Assembly: GCA_000310025.1 (NCBI GenBank)
Contig: FN649727.1
Coordinates: 2,877,797-2,909,706 of the forward strand
Length of the DNA: 31,910 nucleotides
Direction of reading: 5' to 3'
Source of the DNA: Ectocarpus siliculosus
Taxonomy: Eukaryota; Sar; Phaeophyceae; Ectocarpales; Ectocarpaceae
Shown here: piece by piece, positions 12,750 to 24,354 of the stretch
Numbering within the stretch: position 1 is the first letter of the stretch
How the letters are laid out: each line of letters starts with the position of its first letter
Program-made: the position numbers and the translations under genes
Notes under the pieces: generated by a model
Databases searched by the model: none
The model's input: only the letters and a program-made list of their open reading frames with translations
Told to the model about the DNA's origin: nothing

Positions 12750-13859
12750 GGGTGCACCCGCGCGCGCGCTCTCTCTCTCTCTCAAGTTCACTCCGCGCGC
12801 CAACGCTCTTGAAGTGAAGTCCCGCAGAGAGAGAGCGGAGGAACAGATGAAGAAGTGTTTGGTGTGGTGTGAGGTCTGCTGCCGAAAAGCCGCTATTGAG
12901 GGTTCAGAATTTTCAAGAATTTGGCAGCGACATTCACGCTGGGAGGGCTCGACGTCTGTCTCTCTACGCCTCGAGACGAACACCAGCACGCGAAGGAACG
13001 AAGAGGCCGTGAAAGAGAGACGGGTGCGCGCGCTATGTCTCTCGTCTCTTCCGAGCCAGTCTTGCTGTGTTGTTCTGGTGCTGGCAAGGTGCAGTCTCTG
13101 TACATGGGCGTGCCACCCCCAACTCCTCCGGTTCCTTTCGCGTCGCCCCCATTCTACTTTGGTTGTGTTGTTGTGCTGCTCCTGTCCTGTGATGTGACAC
13201 ATCCCAATCGAGCGTGACGCGGCAGCAACCAACACTCCTTCCGCTCCGCGACTCCCTAGAGGTGAGTTGCGTGTCACAGTATTGAAGGGTCTTGTTGGCT
13301 GTCAGAAGGTGAGCTCGGCTATGACGCCTGCATGTTTTGTTCCGGACGGTCCTTGGCTGTCTGCGGGAGTGGGATGCACGAAGGGAATGGCACCGCGGGT
13401 TGTGTAACCTATGGTGCTTTCCCGAACCATCGCTGCTTTCCTTGCAGCCATAGCGCGGACACACACACTCGACGGGGAAACGAGAACGCTTGGTCTAGCC
13501 CTTGGCCCTGTCCTGTACGCGTTGGAGGACGAATCTTGCGAAAAAGCAACGCAGCCTGGTTCGTACGCAAGCAGACTGATAAGACTACAAGTGCAACTAC
13601 AGCAGCCCTTCCGGCGTGTGATATCCAATGGTGGAGTGTGCGCGACACACATTCGCTTCTTCTTGGTGTCATCCCTCCAGCCCTCTCGTCGCACGACCAC
13701 TCTTCTCTCCTCCCTTGACCATACGCCTGGATCCTCCTGCGCATCCGTTTCGCTCTGCCTGCTGTGCCCCTCCCGGCCACTCTCTCTTCGCCGGTTGCAC
13801 CACGAACCACTTCGTCGGCGACAGCAGGTTCAATCCCACCCTCCCTCCCGTTCAGCAAG
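12750..13859. promoter_or_regulatory. Shared region between the divergent PX and DAHP synthase genes
   Basis: About 1.1 kb separates the two start codons, so both promoters and 5' UTRs must lie here unless there are further non-coding exons. On the PX side the leader carries an alternating GC run (about 12760-12769) next to a CT run (about 12769-12783), which reads as GA then GC repeats on the PX sense strand, and a second GAGAGAGAG block near 12825. I see no clear TATA box for either gene. The function is inferred from layout only. Confidence 0.5.
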
Positions 13860-13990
13860 ATGAGAACAGCAGCCGTGGGCGTCTTGGCAGCCGGCCTCGC
13901 GACAGCGGGTGCCCTGCGGCCTAGCGGTTTCGTAGCGAGGGGCAGTCCAGGGAGGGGCCAGGCGTCCGTCCAGGGCAGCAGCGGTGCCAG
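13860..13990 (+). other. Exon 1: signal peptide plus start of a transit peptide
   Basis: The exon encodes 43 residues plus two bases. A basic start (MRT) leads into an Ala/Gly/Val/Leu core and a probable cleavage site after ATAGA. The next stretch, [16 protein letters not shown], is basic and free of acidic residues. Many stramenopile presequences have an aromatic residue right after cleavage; here Leu is found, with Phe five residues on, so plastid import is likely but not certain. The catalytic domain starts well inside exon 2. Confidence 0.7.
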
Positions 13991-16900
13991 GTACGGAGTA
14001 CAGCCTGCGGCAACCGTTGATTTTTTTTCTCGTCTCCTCTTTCTAATGTACCCTTCCTACACACCCGCCCTCGTCACGACGACGAGCGTGACCATTGGGT
14101 AGGAGGGGGATTGATCAGCAGGGAAGATAGGCGTCATACCTACCAAGTGGTGCGCACGCATCATGGAGTAAGGCGACCTCGACACGACACCCACTCTCTC
14201 CGCTAACACCCTCACAGCAGAAGAGAAGCTGTTCGCCTGAACATGATTGATGTTGCATGCACGCTTATTTTTGCGTGTTTTGGTTGGTCCATCTCATGGT
14301 GTAGTTGAACTTTCAAGTTCCCCTCCAGCCACGTACATACAGCAGTCCGGATGCATGACCACCCAAGCTGTCTCATTGAGCCTTTTACACACGGGAGTAT
14401 TGTCGCTCTTCGCTGTTCTGATATTCTTAGAAACGCAGGTTGCTGACGATGTATCCTTGAGTCCTTCATCTGTGGATAGAGAAGAATTGTCGTCTTTTCG
14501 TTAGCAAAAAGAGGGGTGACGGGCGCACGCACAATCCGCCTCGCCTCTAGTATGTGTAAAGATGTGCGTTGACCCTACCAGGTAATAAGTGTATTCTGCG
14601 GCGACCGGCCTGTCGTCGTTGTACTGCCCGCTTCTTGTCGCTCCCGTGAAAATACGTTTCCCAGGCTTGTACGTCTTGATTGTTGTGTAGGCAGTACTGC
14701 TGCTGTAGGCAGACAGCACATCCACTTTATGAAAGGAATGGGCGGTTTAATTAGGTCAAAAATCAAATCAATGTGTGTTTCTCTGTGGAAGGGTGCCCCG
14801 GACCCGCTCGCTGTCCTGGGTCGCGACTTTCTGAGCCCGGGATCTCGATAACAATGGGGCCATCAGTACCTACCCAACGAGTTCCTAGTCTTCGGAAACC
14901 TGCGAACCGAACGGTCTCCCTGTTTCTACAGTGGGGAACTACACACATGCATGCAAATACACTCTTCGTCAATTGTCGACCTGGGGTGTGGTATATAACA
15001 TCATGCGACCTACCTGCTATTCCGAAAGTCGAACCCCTTTCTCCAAACAATAGCATCCGCAGCTGCAGAGCTGCATCGTTAGAGGTTGTCGGACCGATCG
15101 CGCTGCGCTAAACCGCACCACTTTATTTTGTGTCGCCAAAATGCACTCTCGCCCCTAAGTAATTATTGTGATGGCGTTTGCGGTGCACCTGCCCCTCCCC
15201 CTTCAGGACAACGATGGTCGCGCAGCCGCCTACCAAGCCCGCGGAGGCAGAGGTGGCGCCTTCGTCGCCGGTTAGCTCCACGGGCTGGTCGCCGGCCACC
15301 TGGCGAAACAGGGAGGCCCGACAGATGCCCAAGTACGACGACCCGGCCCTGGTGACGGAGGTGGAGGACATCCTGGCCAAGCAGGCCCCCCTCGTCTTCG
15401 CCGGAGAGGTAAGCTGCGCCGCCGCCGCCGCCGCCGCCACCGCCACCCGAGGGACGATTTGCTTGTAGAGGCATGTGCTGCATGGATACGTGTAGCATGG
15501 TTGGAGGAGCGATTTCAATATTTTTCGACAGCAGCATTGGTGGTGATATGGGACGCGCATTCGCTGCAGTGCCTGGACCAACTAAATGCTGATATTTTAT
15601 GTTTTACGTACATTTTTTTTTGTTTGCGCGCGCATGTGTGTGTGTGCGGTTTGCAGTGCCGGGAGCTGATGGCCGACCTGTCGAAGGCAACAAGAGGAGA
15701 AGCGTTCGTCCTCATGGGAGGGGACTGCGCCGAGAGCTTTTCCGAATTCAAGGTAAGCAAGACTAACAAGGTCATTCATATCCCTGCACGGTTGATTGTA
15801 CAGGTGACCCCACGTTCACCTACCTGCTATGCTAGGAGAGTCTTCCTGCTGGACGATGCCCCGCGTTTACGTTTCTTCACGGGCAATATTCAGAAAGCGC
15901 ATCACAATGTTTTCAAAGGCTTGCATGAGATATCAATCCAAGGGTGTAGATGTGCGAGGAACAACGGCAACGTACCGAGCAGAATGTGAAGCGGCAGATG
16001 TCTGAGGCGACAGAGCACACGGATAGTGCGGGAAACTGCGAAGAGAACAACAGTAACAAACAGCAGAAGCAGCGACGGCAAGAGCTCTTGAGAAATATGT
16101 TGCTTTCCTGTTGTCTTTGTGGCTGGTCGTCTGTCAGGTGGACGACGTACGAGACACCTTCCGATCCATCCTTCAGATGTCCCTCGTCATGACTTACGGA
16201 GGATCGGTCCCCGTCGTTAAGGTAAGGCAGCACCTAAGGAGCAAACGGCGATGGGGGGGTTGAAAGACAGGGTGGACGGGAGAAAGACGAAGGGGAAGAA
16301 AGAGAGTGCGGAAAAATGACGAAAGACGGGCAGGTTTCTGCTCCGTGTCTGGATGCACACCCTTTTTTGCCTGACCAGCGCAGGAAAATATTCGAATATT
16401 CGGCTTTTGTTCGTGAACTGAGTTGTGTGGAGCCGGGACCAACAAATATGGGTCATTCTAGCCTACTGTCGTATTTTAGTCCGATGTCCAAGTACATTTC
16501 AGCGGGACGATTCATGTGAAGAGGACCCGGGCGGAATTATGGCATTATGGCACTTTCGCTCCACCTCGGGCACGTGCGGTGATGTTCTGAAGTGCTTCAC
16601 AAGAACAACACATCACTTTTCTCCCGATGCCAGCAACCGTCGGCACATGCATATCAAACTCCAACGACAGGCCTGGCCAATCATCCATCGACAACGTTTG
16701 TACATTACCTTCTCACTACTGCTGCTGTGTTATTTTTATCGTTTTGTGCTATGTGCCCGCATCTGTCGTTGACTCTTTGTACTGGACCAGATTGGCCGCG
16801 CAGCCGGGCAGTTCGCCAAGCCACGATCAGAGGACTTCGAGACCATCAACGGGCAGACCCTGCCTAGGTGAGAGCTCATCGCTGCACCGACCCTCGTGTA

Positions 16901-19900
16901 TGCCCTACAACCCTTGCCTTTTGTCTCTCGCCCTGGTATTAAAGTAAAGTGGACCAATACTTGTAAGAATTTATCATGTTGCAGTCCGCCCCACAGGTGT
17001 AAAGAGTATCCGGAGCGGTGGCTGGGGGATCGTAAGAGAGGCGATGGAATGTGTGATGTGTGCCCCGTGAGATACTATACATCACATTGAACTTTGAATA
17101 CGAGACTTGTCAGCAACGCCTTTTTTTTCGTGGATCAACTCAAACAACCTTTTGGGACGCACCGTCGAAGGATGACATGATTCTGGCGGGATTGTCTGGA
17201 GGGTTCCAGCTAATAAAGTCATCCAGCCACGGCATCCAAACTTGGTGCGGTCGGAATTTCCAACCCGGTTCGATAGTAAATACTTGCGGGCGGTCGGAGC
17301 CGGTACGGGGTATTTTGTGGAGGAGCGGCCTTGATGGTTTTGTCTCGTACTACTGTAGTGTGACGACAGAAATCATTTGTCTGCTTGGTTCTTGTTATGC
17401 CGCCGCTTGTGCTCTTGTATGCATCCTGTAGCGAACGCTTCGGGATCACCGCCCAGGCCACGGCTCACTTGGCCTCAAGGAAGATCATGGTGGCGGTGTC
17501 TGCTTTTGATGTTGATAACATGTTTCGCTTTCTCTTTCTAACTCACAACGCAACGGTTCTTTCGCTCTGTGCCACAGCTACCGCGGGGACATTGTGAACG
17601 GCTTGGAGTTCACGGAGGTGGCCAGGCGGAACGACCCGTACCGCATGCTGTCCGCGTACCACCAGTCGGCCCAGGCGAGTTTTGCGTTGTGTCCCCGACG
17701 GCGATTATCAACAGCTGTTTTTTTTTGTTCGGAGGTTCGACGTGTGGTTCGGTGTTTTGGCGATCTTGATGCGTTTGTGTTGACGTCGGTGCACTCGCAT
17801 TCCGGTATGTACTTATCACAGAAAATATTATCCGCTGGAGATATGACCACAGTCGAAGTGCTGAAGTCGTCACGGCAGTGAGCGGGACAACATGTTTTTG
17901 CTTGTTCAGACGCATGAACGATGATGACAACGCACGATCATCAACCAACAACAAACAGCATGTTGTTCTTGTTCATTGAATTCCCTCGTGTTTGAGTGCT
18001 GACACACAATGTACGTATTATTGTTTTCTCAAGAAGTCGCGCCTGCTGCTCACCGGGCACCTCCTCTGTTGGCGTCACACACCACAGACGATCAACCTCC
18101 TGCGGGCGTTCTCGTCCGGTGGTTTCGCCGACATCAACAAGCTCAACGCCTGGAACATGGACTTCGTGCAGAACACGCCCGAGGGGTCCAAGTACCGCGA
18201 GATGGCGTCCAAGATCGAGGACACCCTGCGCTTCATGACTGTAAGACTGACCTGGCCAACACCGCCGCCGCTTGCCCCTCAAGTTTGTTGCTGCCTCGAC
18301 CTGCTTCTTTTTTCAAGTAGAGACACTGCTGTGATGTATCGTGAGCGACGTGTTCGAGCTGCTTACGCACTCTCTCTTGATGCAAGCAGTACACTGGATT
18401 GTTTTTTCGTTTGCAGCGTCAACGGAATCCTGCTTTTTTTTTTCCAAACACCCAACAATTAATGCACACCGATCGACACACAAAGCTCGTAGGTATCAGA
18501 CTTCGTTTCGTGCCGTGTTCGGGGCATTGACGTACGTGCACAACGTTTTATCTCCCATCTGACGGCTACAAACCTCTTTCCGATCCCGAAAACAGTTGGA
18601 AGAAAACCGAAGCTGCCAACAACTCTCTTGATGATTCGAAACTAACTTGGAAACCATTTCTCGTTTCTTTCCCCTCCTCTCCTTCCCCGTATCGTCTCGT
18701 CTTGCGCAGGCCATCGGCGTGGACACGACGTCGGCCCCCTTCCGCACGACTAGCTTCTACACCGCTCACGAGGCCCTGCTACTCTCGTACGAGCAGGCCC
18801 TCACCCGTGAGGACTCTCTCACTGGTAAGGAGAAGAAGAGAAATCAGAAATCTGCAAGACGATTCTCTCGTTGCGACCTGCTTGACTTTGTTCATGAGAT
18901 GGTTTTGGGCTTGTTCGCCGGGTGCGTACATGAACGAACGTGGGAAAACATTATTTTTTTTTCACGTTTGCCAGTGCGATTTGTTTGTTTGCTGTGGTTT
19001 CAACTTTGTATTTCTTCTCTGTCCCCGGGCGATGTGGTTTGTTTTGGTTTCACGGGAATCCGGTCCCACCCGTGCTTGTGAGTCAAGTGAGCTCGTGCTC
19101 GCAGATACGAACAGGGCAGTCGGTGTATGCCTATGGGGTACCGGTACTTGATAGGCAAGGCATGAAGAAACACGTTGATCTTGGAGTTGTCGCTGTTCAT
19201 TGTCAGTCTCGCGTAGACATCAACCACGGGCCGGCTCTGCAACTGATACGTTACCGGAGTAATGCTCTGTTTGTCTGTGTCGAATCGAATCGGAGACCTC
19301 GGTTGTACGTGACGCTGGGTTCGTTGCTGCTGCTACTGTTGCTGTTGCCGCTGTTTTCCCTTGCGCTGGTGGTGTTGTTGTCGTCGCCAACGCAGGTAAG
19401 TTCTACGACTGCTCCGCTCACATGCTGTGGATCGGCGAGCGCACGCGGCAGCTGGACGGATCCCACATCGAGTTCCTGCGTGGGGTGAGCAACCCCATCG
19501 GCATCAAGATCTCGCAAAAGTGAGTGGTACGGTAGTACCGCAGGTGACATAGCACATCACACTAGGCGGACCGAGGTTCACAGCCCCACTACTCAACGAG
19601 GAAGAGGATATTTTGAGTCGAACGATACGTTTTCGGCAAGCTCTCGACGAGGCGGTTTCGAAGCCGCTATTTCACGCACCGGCACTCGTTGTTGCTTTGG
19701 GGAGATGAAGCTTTGAAAATCAGTCAAGGGGGTGTGGCATCTTACGTCACCTATGGTGGTGGTCGGTCCACTCGCAAGGCCTCATAGTGCAAAAGGGGTG
19801 TATTGGCCGGCCTTGTACCTGACACCCCGGCCGGCACTCTTCAGAAGGAGTTCTCTCTTAGTTTGTGTGGATTTTTCCCCTTGTCTTAATCCTGACGTCT

Positions 19901-21926
19901 CCCTCTCCCGCCGTTCGTCGCTCTACGGCGATGACTACGGCGCTAACGATCACCTCGATAGGTGCCCCCCGGAGGAGCTGGTGGAGATCCTAGAGACGGT
20001 CAACCCGGACAACAAGGCGGGCAGGGTGACCCTCATCACGCGCATGTCCTCCAAGTACCTCGAGGAGCACCTGCCCAAGCTCATCCTCGCCGTGCAGAAG
20101 GCGGGCCTCAACGTGAGTTACTGCGCGAGACACCGCAAGGGTGATTGATGAGTCACTCGCATGCATGAGGGAGATGATGGCTGCTGCTGCTGCTTCTGCT
20201 GCTGCTGCGTGTGGGTTTTGCGCAGCTTACCATGCCAGCGTGAGGAGCACATGCTTTGCTGGTCTGTGTCTTATGTTCCTGGTGGTGGCGCGGGGTTTAC
20301 TGCATGTTCGTTGGCGCCGGGAGCTGAGAATCGTCGATTTGAGATAGCGGCTCAAGCATTTTGTCGTGTCCCCGACGTTCCGCTGTCGTCGTCCTTCGAC
20401 CGTAGTTTCTTGCTCTCGGTTTCAAGCTGAACCCAGTGCTTGTCGACGATTGTGGTGTATCCTCTCTCGTGTATGACGATGATGATGATGGTGGTGGTGG
20501 CGTGCGCGGCAACTACTGACTGCATGCAGGTCCTGTGGGTGAGCGACCCCGTCCACGGTAACACCATCAAGACCGACAGCGGGTACAAGACGCGCAGAAT
20601 GGAGGACATCCGATCGGAGCTCAGGACGTTCTTCGACGTGCACCAGCGCATGGGGACCCACGCCGGCGGGGTGAGACACAGACGGGGCAGAGAGAGAGAG
20701 AGAGTTGTTGAAAAGAGAAAGCAGCCGGGGTGGGAGAACGCTGAACGAAGCGCTTTTTAGTGCGCTATGCATATTGGGCTTGAGGATCGGCTGGCACGGC
20801 CAACTCTGCCCCCCCTTAGAACCCACGCCCGCGTACCCCCACCTCCTCGCTTCTACATTCTTTGCGAAAATCGAGACGGCGTGAGGAACTCGGAGAGTTG
20901 ATGTTCGCTCGTCGTCTCGCGTTGATCGGTCGGTGGCTCCGAACGCTTGGCAATCGCTTGATGGCTCAGACGAACCCCAGACAATCGGAGCGAACATTAA
21001 ACATGACCTAGTTCCTCGCGCCGTCTGGGTTCTGGCAAAGAATGTGGACAGGGGGGGGGGGGGGGGGGTCTGGTACGGGGGGGCAGAGAGCAGCGAGGTG
21101 GTTGAGAACCCACAACGTCGAGCTGGAAGCTTTCTTCTCAACACTGCGCTCGTAGGACTACTCTCTACTGCCGGTCTTTTCAACACGCACTCCTTGGTGC
21201 TTGTTCTCTTGTTATTGATTTGGTCTACTCTAGATCCACATCGAGATGACGGGCAAGGACGTGACCGAGTGCACCGGGGGAGACGTGGACGAGGTGACGG
21301 AGGAAAACCTCAAGCAGCGCTACCTTACACAGTGCGACCCCAGGTAACAACATACCTGCAAGTGTTTAGTGCTTTCATTTTGTTCCTCTGACGAGGTAGA
21401 TAGGAAAGACTTGAGCTGGACACCCCTCCCCAATCTCACTATCGTCTGCCACTGTTGGGGCATGCGTGTGTCGCTTTTGTGCTCCGCGCTTTACATTTAG
21501 AACCCGTCGTTTGTTAGCGTTTTTGTCCACCGTTGTTGCCGATGGCCTAGGCAAGAGAAGCGGTGTTGCTTCCTGATGATCTGCTGTGACACGATGATGC
21601 TGTTGTCTTCGTCTTCGTATTTAGTTCTGTTCCGGCTGCTGTGTGCGTACGATGTTGCCTGTCAGCCTTCTATGCGGTGTCCATACACGGCATCCGTCTT
21701 GAAGTGTGCCCGCCCTCGGATGAGTATATTTTCACTATGAAATGGATACCTTGTAACTCGGGAAGTACATCAAAAGACCAATTCATGTATTCACGTCTCT
21801 TTCACAATCCATTTTCAACAAAACGGTTTTGGCAGGTTGAACGGGAAGCAATCGCTCGAGCTGGCGTTCCACATTGCCAACCGCCTCCGGCGCGACCAGG
21901 GCCTGCCCCCCATGCTCGGAGATTAA
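13860..21926 (+). CDS. DHS: Class II 3-deoxy-7-phosphoheptulonate (DAHP) synthase, 13 exons, plastid-type leader
   Basis: The enzyme joins phosphoenolpyruvate and erythrose 4-phosphate to DAHP, the first step of the shikimate pathway. Exons are 13860-13990, 15207-15408, 15657-15752, 16138-16221, 16791-16867, 17578-17674, 18088-18240, 18710-18824, 19396-19519, 19962-20112, 20530-20670, 21234-21343 and 21836-21926 (TAA); phases agree at all 12 junctions. The 523-aa product is near the plant enzyme's length. Class II landmarks run in order: [87 protein letters not shown] and [15 protein letters not shown]. The expected metal ligands are present as Cys135, His419, Glu461 and Asp492. Residues 1-20 look like a signal peptide ending AGLATAGA, then a basic, Ser/Gly-rich stretch, as in bipartite plastid presequences of secondary algae. 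ATG 13860 has A at -3; an in-frame ATG at 13764 would bury the signal peptide. Intron 6 starts with GC rather than GT. Confidence 0.97.
14992..14998 (+). promoter_or_regulatory. TATATAA box in DAHP synthase intron 1 (candidate internal promoter)
   Basis: TATATAA lies 216 nt upstream of an in-frame ATG in exon 2 (15214-15216), whose context is strong (A at -3, G at +4). Intron 1 is the longest in the gene. A transcript starting here would encode a 477-aa enzyme without the leader. The box alone is weak evidence. Confidence 0.25.
15418..15438 (+). repeat. (GCC)7 just inside DAHP synthase intron 2
   Basis: Seven GCC units start nine bases after the GTAAGC donor at 15409. They would read as alanine if the intron were retained. 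ACC/GCC interruptions follow. Confidence 0.9.
17675..18087 (+). other. GC-AG intron in the DAHP synthase gene
   Basis: Exon 6 ends ...GCCCAG and the next bases are GCGAGT, so the donor is GC, not GT. The acceptor ACCACAG at 18087 is ordinary. Joining there gives [12 protein letters not shown], which lines up without gaps with the QSAATLNLLRAF type of motif in class II enzymes and keeps phase 0. The nearest GT donor (GTTTTG, four bases later) would break the frame. Confidence 0.85.
21051..21068 (+). repeat. G18 homopolymer in DAHP synthase intron 11
   Basis: Eighteen consecutive G bases lie on the sense strand inside the intron 20671-21233, with another seven-G run a few bases downstream. Such tracts can form G-quadruplexes in the pre-mRNA. 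Confidence 0.95.
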
Positions 21927-23907
21927 CTTACTAGATTAGCCTGCAGTTCTTGCTTTTTTCAGTTGTTTTGATGGTGGTAGTGGTGGTGGTGTACCTGATC
22001 TATCTGTGTTCCTTTTGGAGGGGTCATGGGCGTACGTCCTTGTCCTTCAAGGTGTCGGTTTTTGCGTTGCCTTTGCATCGATTTTCGGTGCCGTGCGGGT
22101 AGGAAGACAAGACTCGTGCGGTGTGTCGCTATGTACTATGTACTATGTAAGGTATCGATTGGCTGGATGGGTCTGGTCGTCTAGAGCTCGCACCACGACG
22201 CGGAATGATGTTGCCTGCCCAGCGTTGCGAGCGTCGAGCTCGCTCGGACAAGGTTTCTCTCTCGATTTGACGATTTGACGATGCGAGATGATTTGAGCGG
22301 TTTGTGTCTTGTCGCGTCCCACGGTTGTGTGCGATTGGGGAGGGTCTCCGGGCTGTTAACAAATTGTGCTCGGATGAACACCATGTCGGCTTGCTTGGCT
22401 AAAACCTGTACCACCCTGGTATTTAGATATCCTGATGCATGCGATGATCCGTCCGGTATCTGAGCGTGTTTGGGTTTTGGGGATGGCTTTGCTACTGCCG
22501 TCATGCACCCGCTGTGTGTCTCATGACATGACGCGAAAGTATTGGGCGCTTGGCTAGATACGTTATTCGTGACTGGCACTGTGCGTGGCGTGGATGGACA
22601 TACATCCATACATCCCAGCGACGGGTGCGTGCCGTGGATAGGATATTTCGGTGTTGTTTTGCATCGTCTTGTCCATCATGAAGGTGGCTGGCGAGTGGGT
22701 CCGGTCGACAGCACAGGGTGCATGCACCGTTCAAGTGCATGTGTGACGCAAATTGGTCGAATTGAACTCTTTTTCAAGATCTCTTGCCCCCTTCCTGCAC
22801 ACACCGTGTCTAGCGAGGTTCGATGTTGGCAGGGGTTAATCGAAGCAAAATAGTCTGCGTTGCGTGCCTGTCGTTTGAAGAAAACGGGTCGGGTTTTTAA
22901 GTACCGCGAGGTGCTTCTGGCGACTATCGGACGAAAGCATTGTGTGTCGGCAGTTACGCAGGTTTTCGGTTTCATCCCGGAGTTGTAGCCGACGTACACA
23001 CGCATGTAGGTTTACGCACGATAAAAAAGAGAGAACCAGACGGCTACATGGCCAAATCCGTCGTACTGCCAGCAGCCGTGGAGATGCGAGCTCTTGTGGA
23101 GGGCGTTACGGTTATTGATAGCGGCGTTTCGTGTTGATCGTCGAGCGAACCCCGAACTGATTGATGGTTTGCCTCATGCAGAGTGGATTGGTTGGTTGGA
23201 CGCGATCGTCGTTGGGGCTTGACAGCAGTAATTATCTTGAGGTTGGCCGTTAGAACTTATCGCATAGACTAGGATTTGCCGTTAAGCTTTGTTGTCTGTT
23301 GCTGGTAACTTTAAGCGTGAGAGGGTGGGGGGATGTCGTAAGGGAAGCACGCTCGCGCGGAATATCCGTGCGGGGTGTGTGGTCCATTGAAGAACGGTTT
23401 TTGTTTTTGTTTGGTGGGCGTTATTGTGTGGTTTCATCGCTGCCACCTACCTACCTGTGGAGGGGTTGTTGCATGCAGCGTTCTGTGTTTTATTGTCCAG
23501 CGGCTGGGACCAGAAAAAAAGTCATCGCAAGAGAAAATAAATGCGATTCCGATCGAGACAGGGGAAAGCAAATATAGTTCATCACATGTTGTTCCACAAT
23601 TTTTACCGTTGAGTGATGCACTACGATTTTGTGCGTGAGCATGTACTAAACACAACCGGTTCTGGCTCGCTCGGCACGTTGTGTCTACAGTGTAGGCTGA
23701 TTGTTTTATTGAAAGGCGGCGTCCCCGTTCCGTCAACTACTTGGTCGCACGGCTGACCACACGTACATCCTGAAAGTCCGTGTCGTCGTTGGTTGGTTGT
23801 CTTTGACCTCTCATCATCCCAGCCATCCATCAACGGGCCCCAATGCAAAAGAAACAGACAGCCCTTCTTGTCCGAGCGGTGACACCACGGACTGACATGA
23901 CGTTTAC
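21927..23907. other. Intergenic and 3' flank of the DAHP synthase gene
   Basis: No further exons are visible. The stretch starts T/G-rich and contains a three-unit CTATGTA tandem at 22129-22149. A 142-codon ORF on the minus strand (22181-22609) shows no domain or exon-like codon use. I see no canonical AATAAA just after the stop, so the polyadenylation site is not placed. Confidence 0.5.
22129..22149 (+). repeat. (CTATGTA)3 tandem repeat
   Basis: Three perfect 7-nt units lie about 200 nt after the DAHP synthase stop codon, probably in its 3' UTR or just beyond it. Confidence 0.9.
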
Positions 23908-24177
23908 ATGCAGTATCAAAGTCAAATCACGTGTATAGTATCATCGTCGAACACATGGACCTATGATGCTCGAACAAGGGGTCAAAACAACGAATACAAG
24001 AAAGCCTCCGAGGGCTGTGTGTCGCAACCTGCATTTCGCAAAAAAAAAAAAGTTGGATTTCCGACTCCACGGCAGTACTACAAGCACAGCAGCTACACGC
24101 AAGCCAGGCTGGAGGCGGCTGCCAACGCGCTGGAAGAGAAGCCGGAGACACAACAAATGGAAGGGAGGACAAACGAC
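23908..24177 (+). CDS. Possible 5' coding exon of the CEP57-like gene
   Basis: The frame is open from ATG 23908 to a strong donor, GAC|GTAAGT, at 24178. The last 34 codons (from 24076) look exon-like and end with the helical stretch QARLEAAANALEEKPETQQ. The donor leaves phase 0, which fits the phase-0 start of the exon at 25570. The upstream part is poorer: an A-rich run encodes KKKK and the ATG context is weak (T at -3), so the exon may really start near 24076 after CACGGCAG. It could equally be a separate gene or chance. Confidence 0.3.
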
Positions 24178-24330
24178 GTAAGTGAGCTTCATTGCACACG
24201 GTTCCCTGCCTTACTCTGCACCCTCCCATCCCTCCGCGGCCCCCACCGATGATGCCTGCTCTTTCGCTCTTTCGAAACGGCCAACGGCCAGCTTGTACTT
24301 CACACTCACACTATTGTTGTAGTAGTGGTA

Positions 24331-24354
24331 CTGCTGTACTGCTGTACTGCTGTA
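24331..24354 (+). repeat. (CTGCTGTA)3 tandem repeat
   Basis: Three perfect 8-nt units lie in the candidate intron between the possible 24.1 kb exon and the exon at 25570. Confidence 0.9.

Noticed and set aside
12750-13277. Upstream part of the long minus-strand frame that includes PX exon 1
   Set aside because: The frame is open to 13277, but the sequence before Met 12749 comes from GA/GC repeats and lacks conserved character. It was treated as leader.
21388-21407. Hammerhead ribozyme-like CTGACGA followed by GAAA
   Set aside because: The nine bases between the two core motifs cannot form stem II, and no stems I or III are evident.
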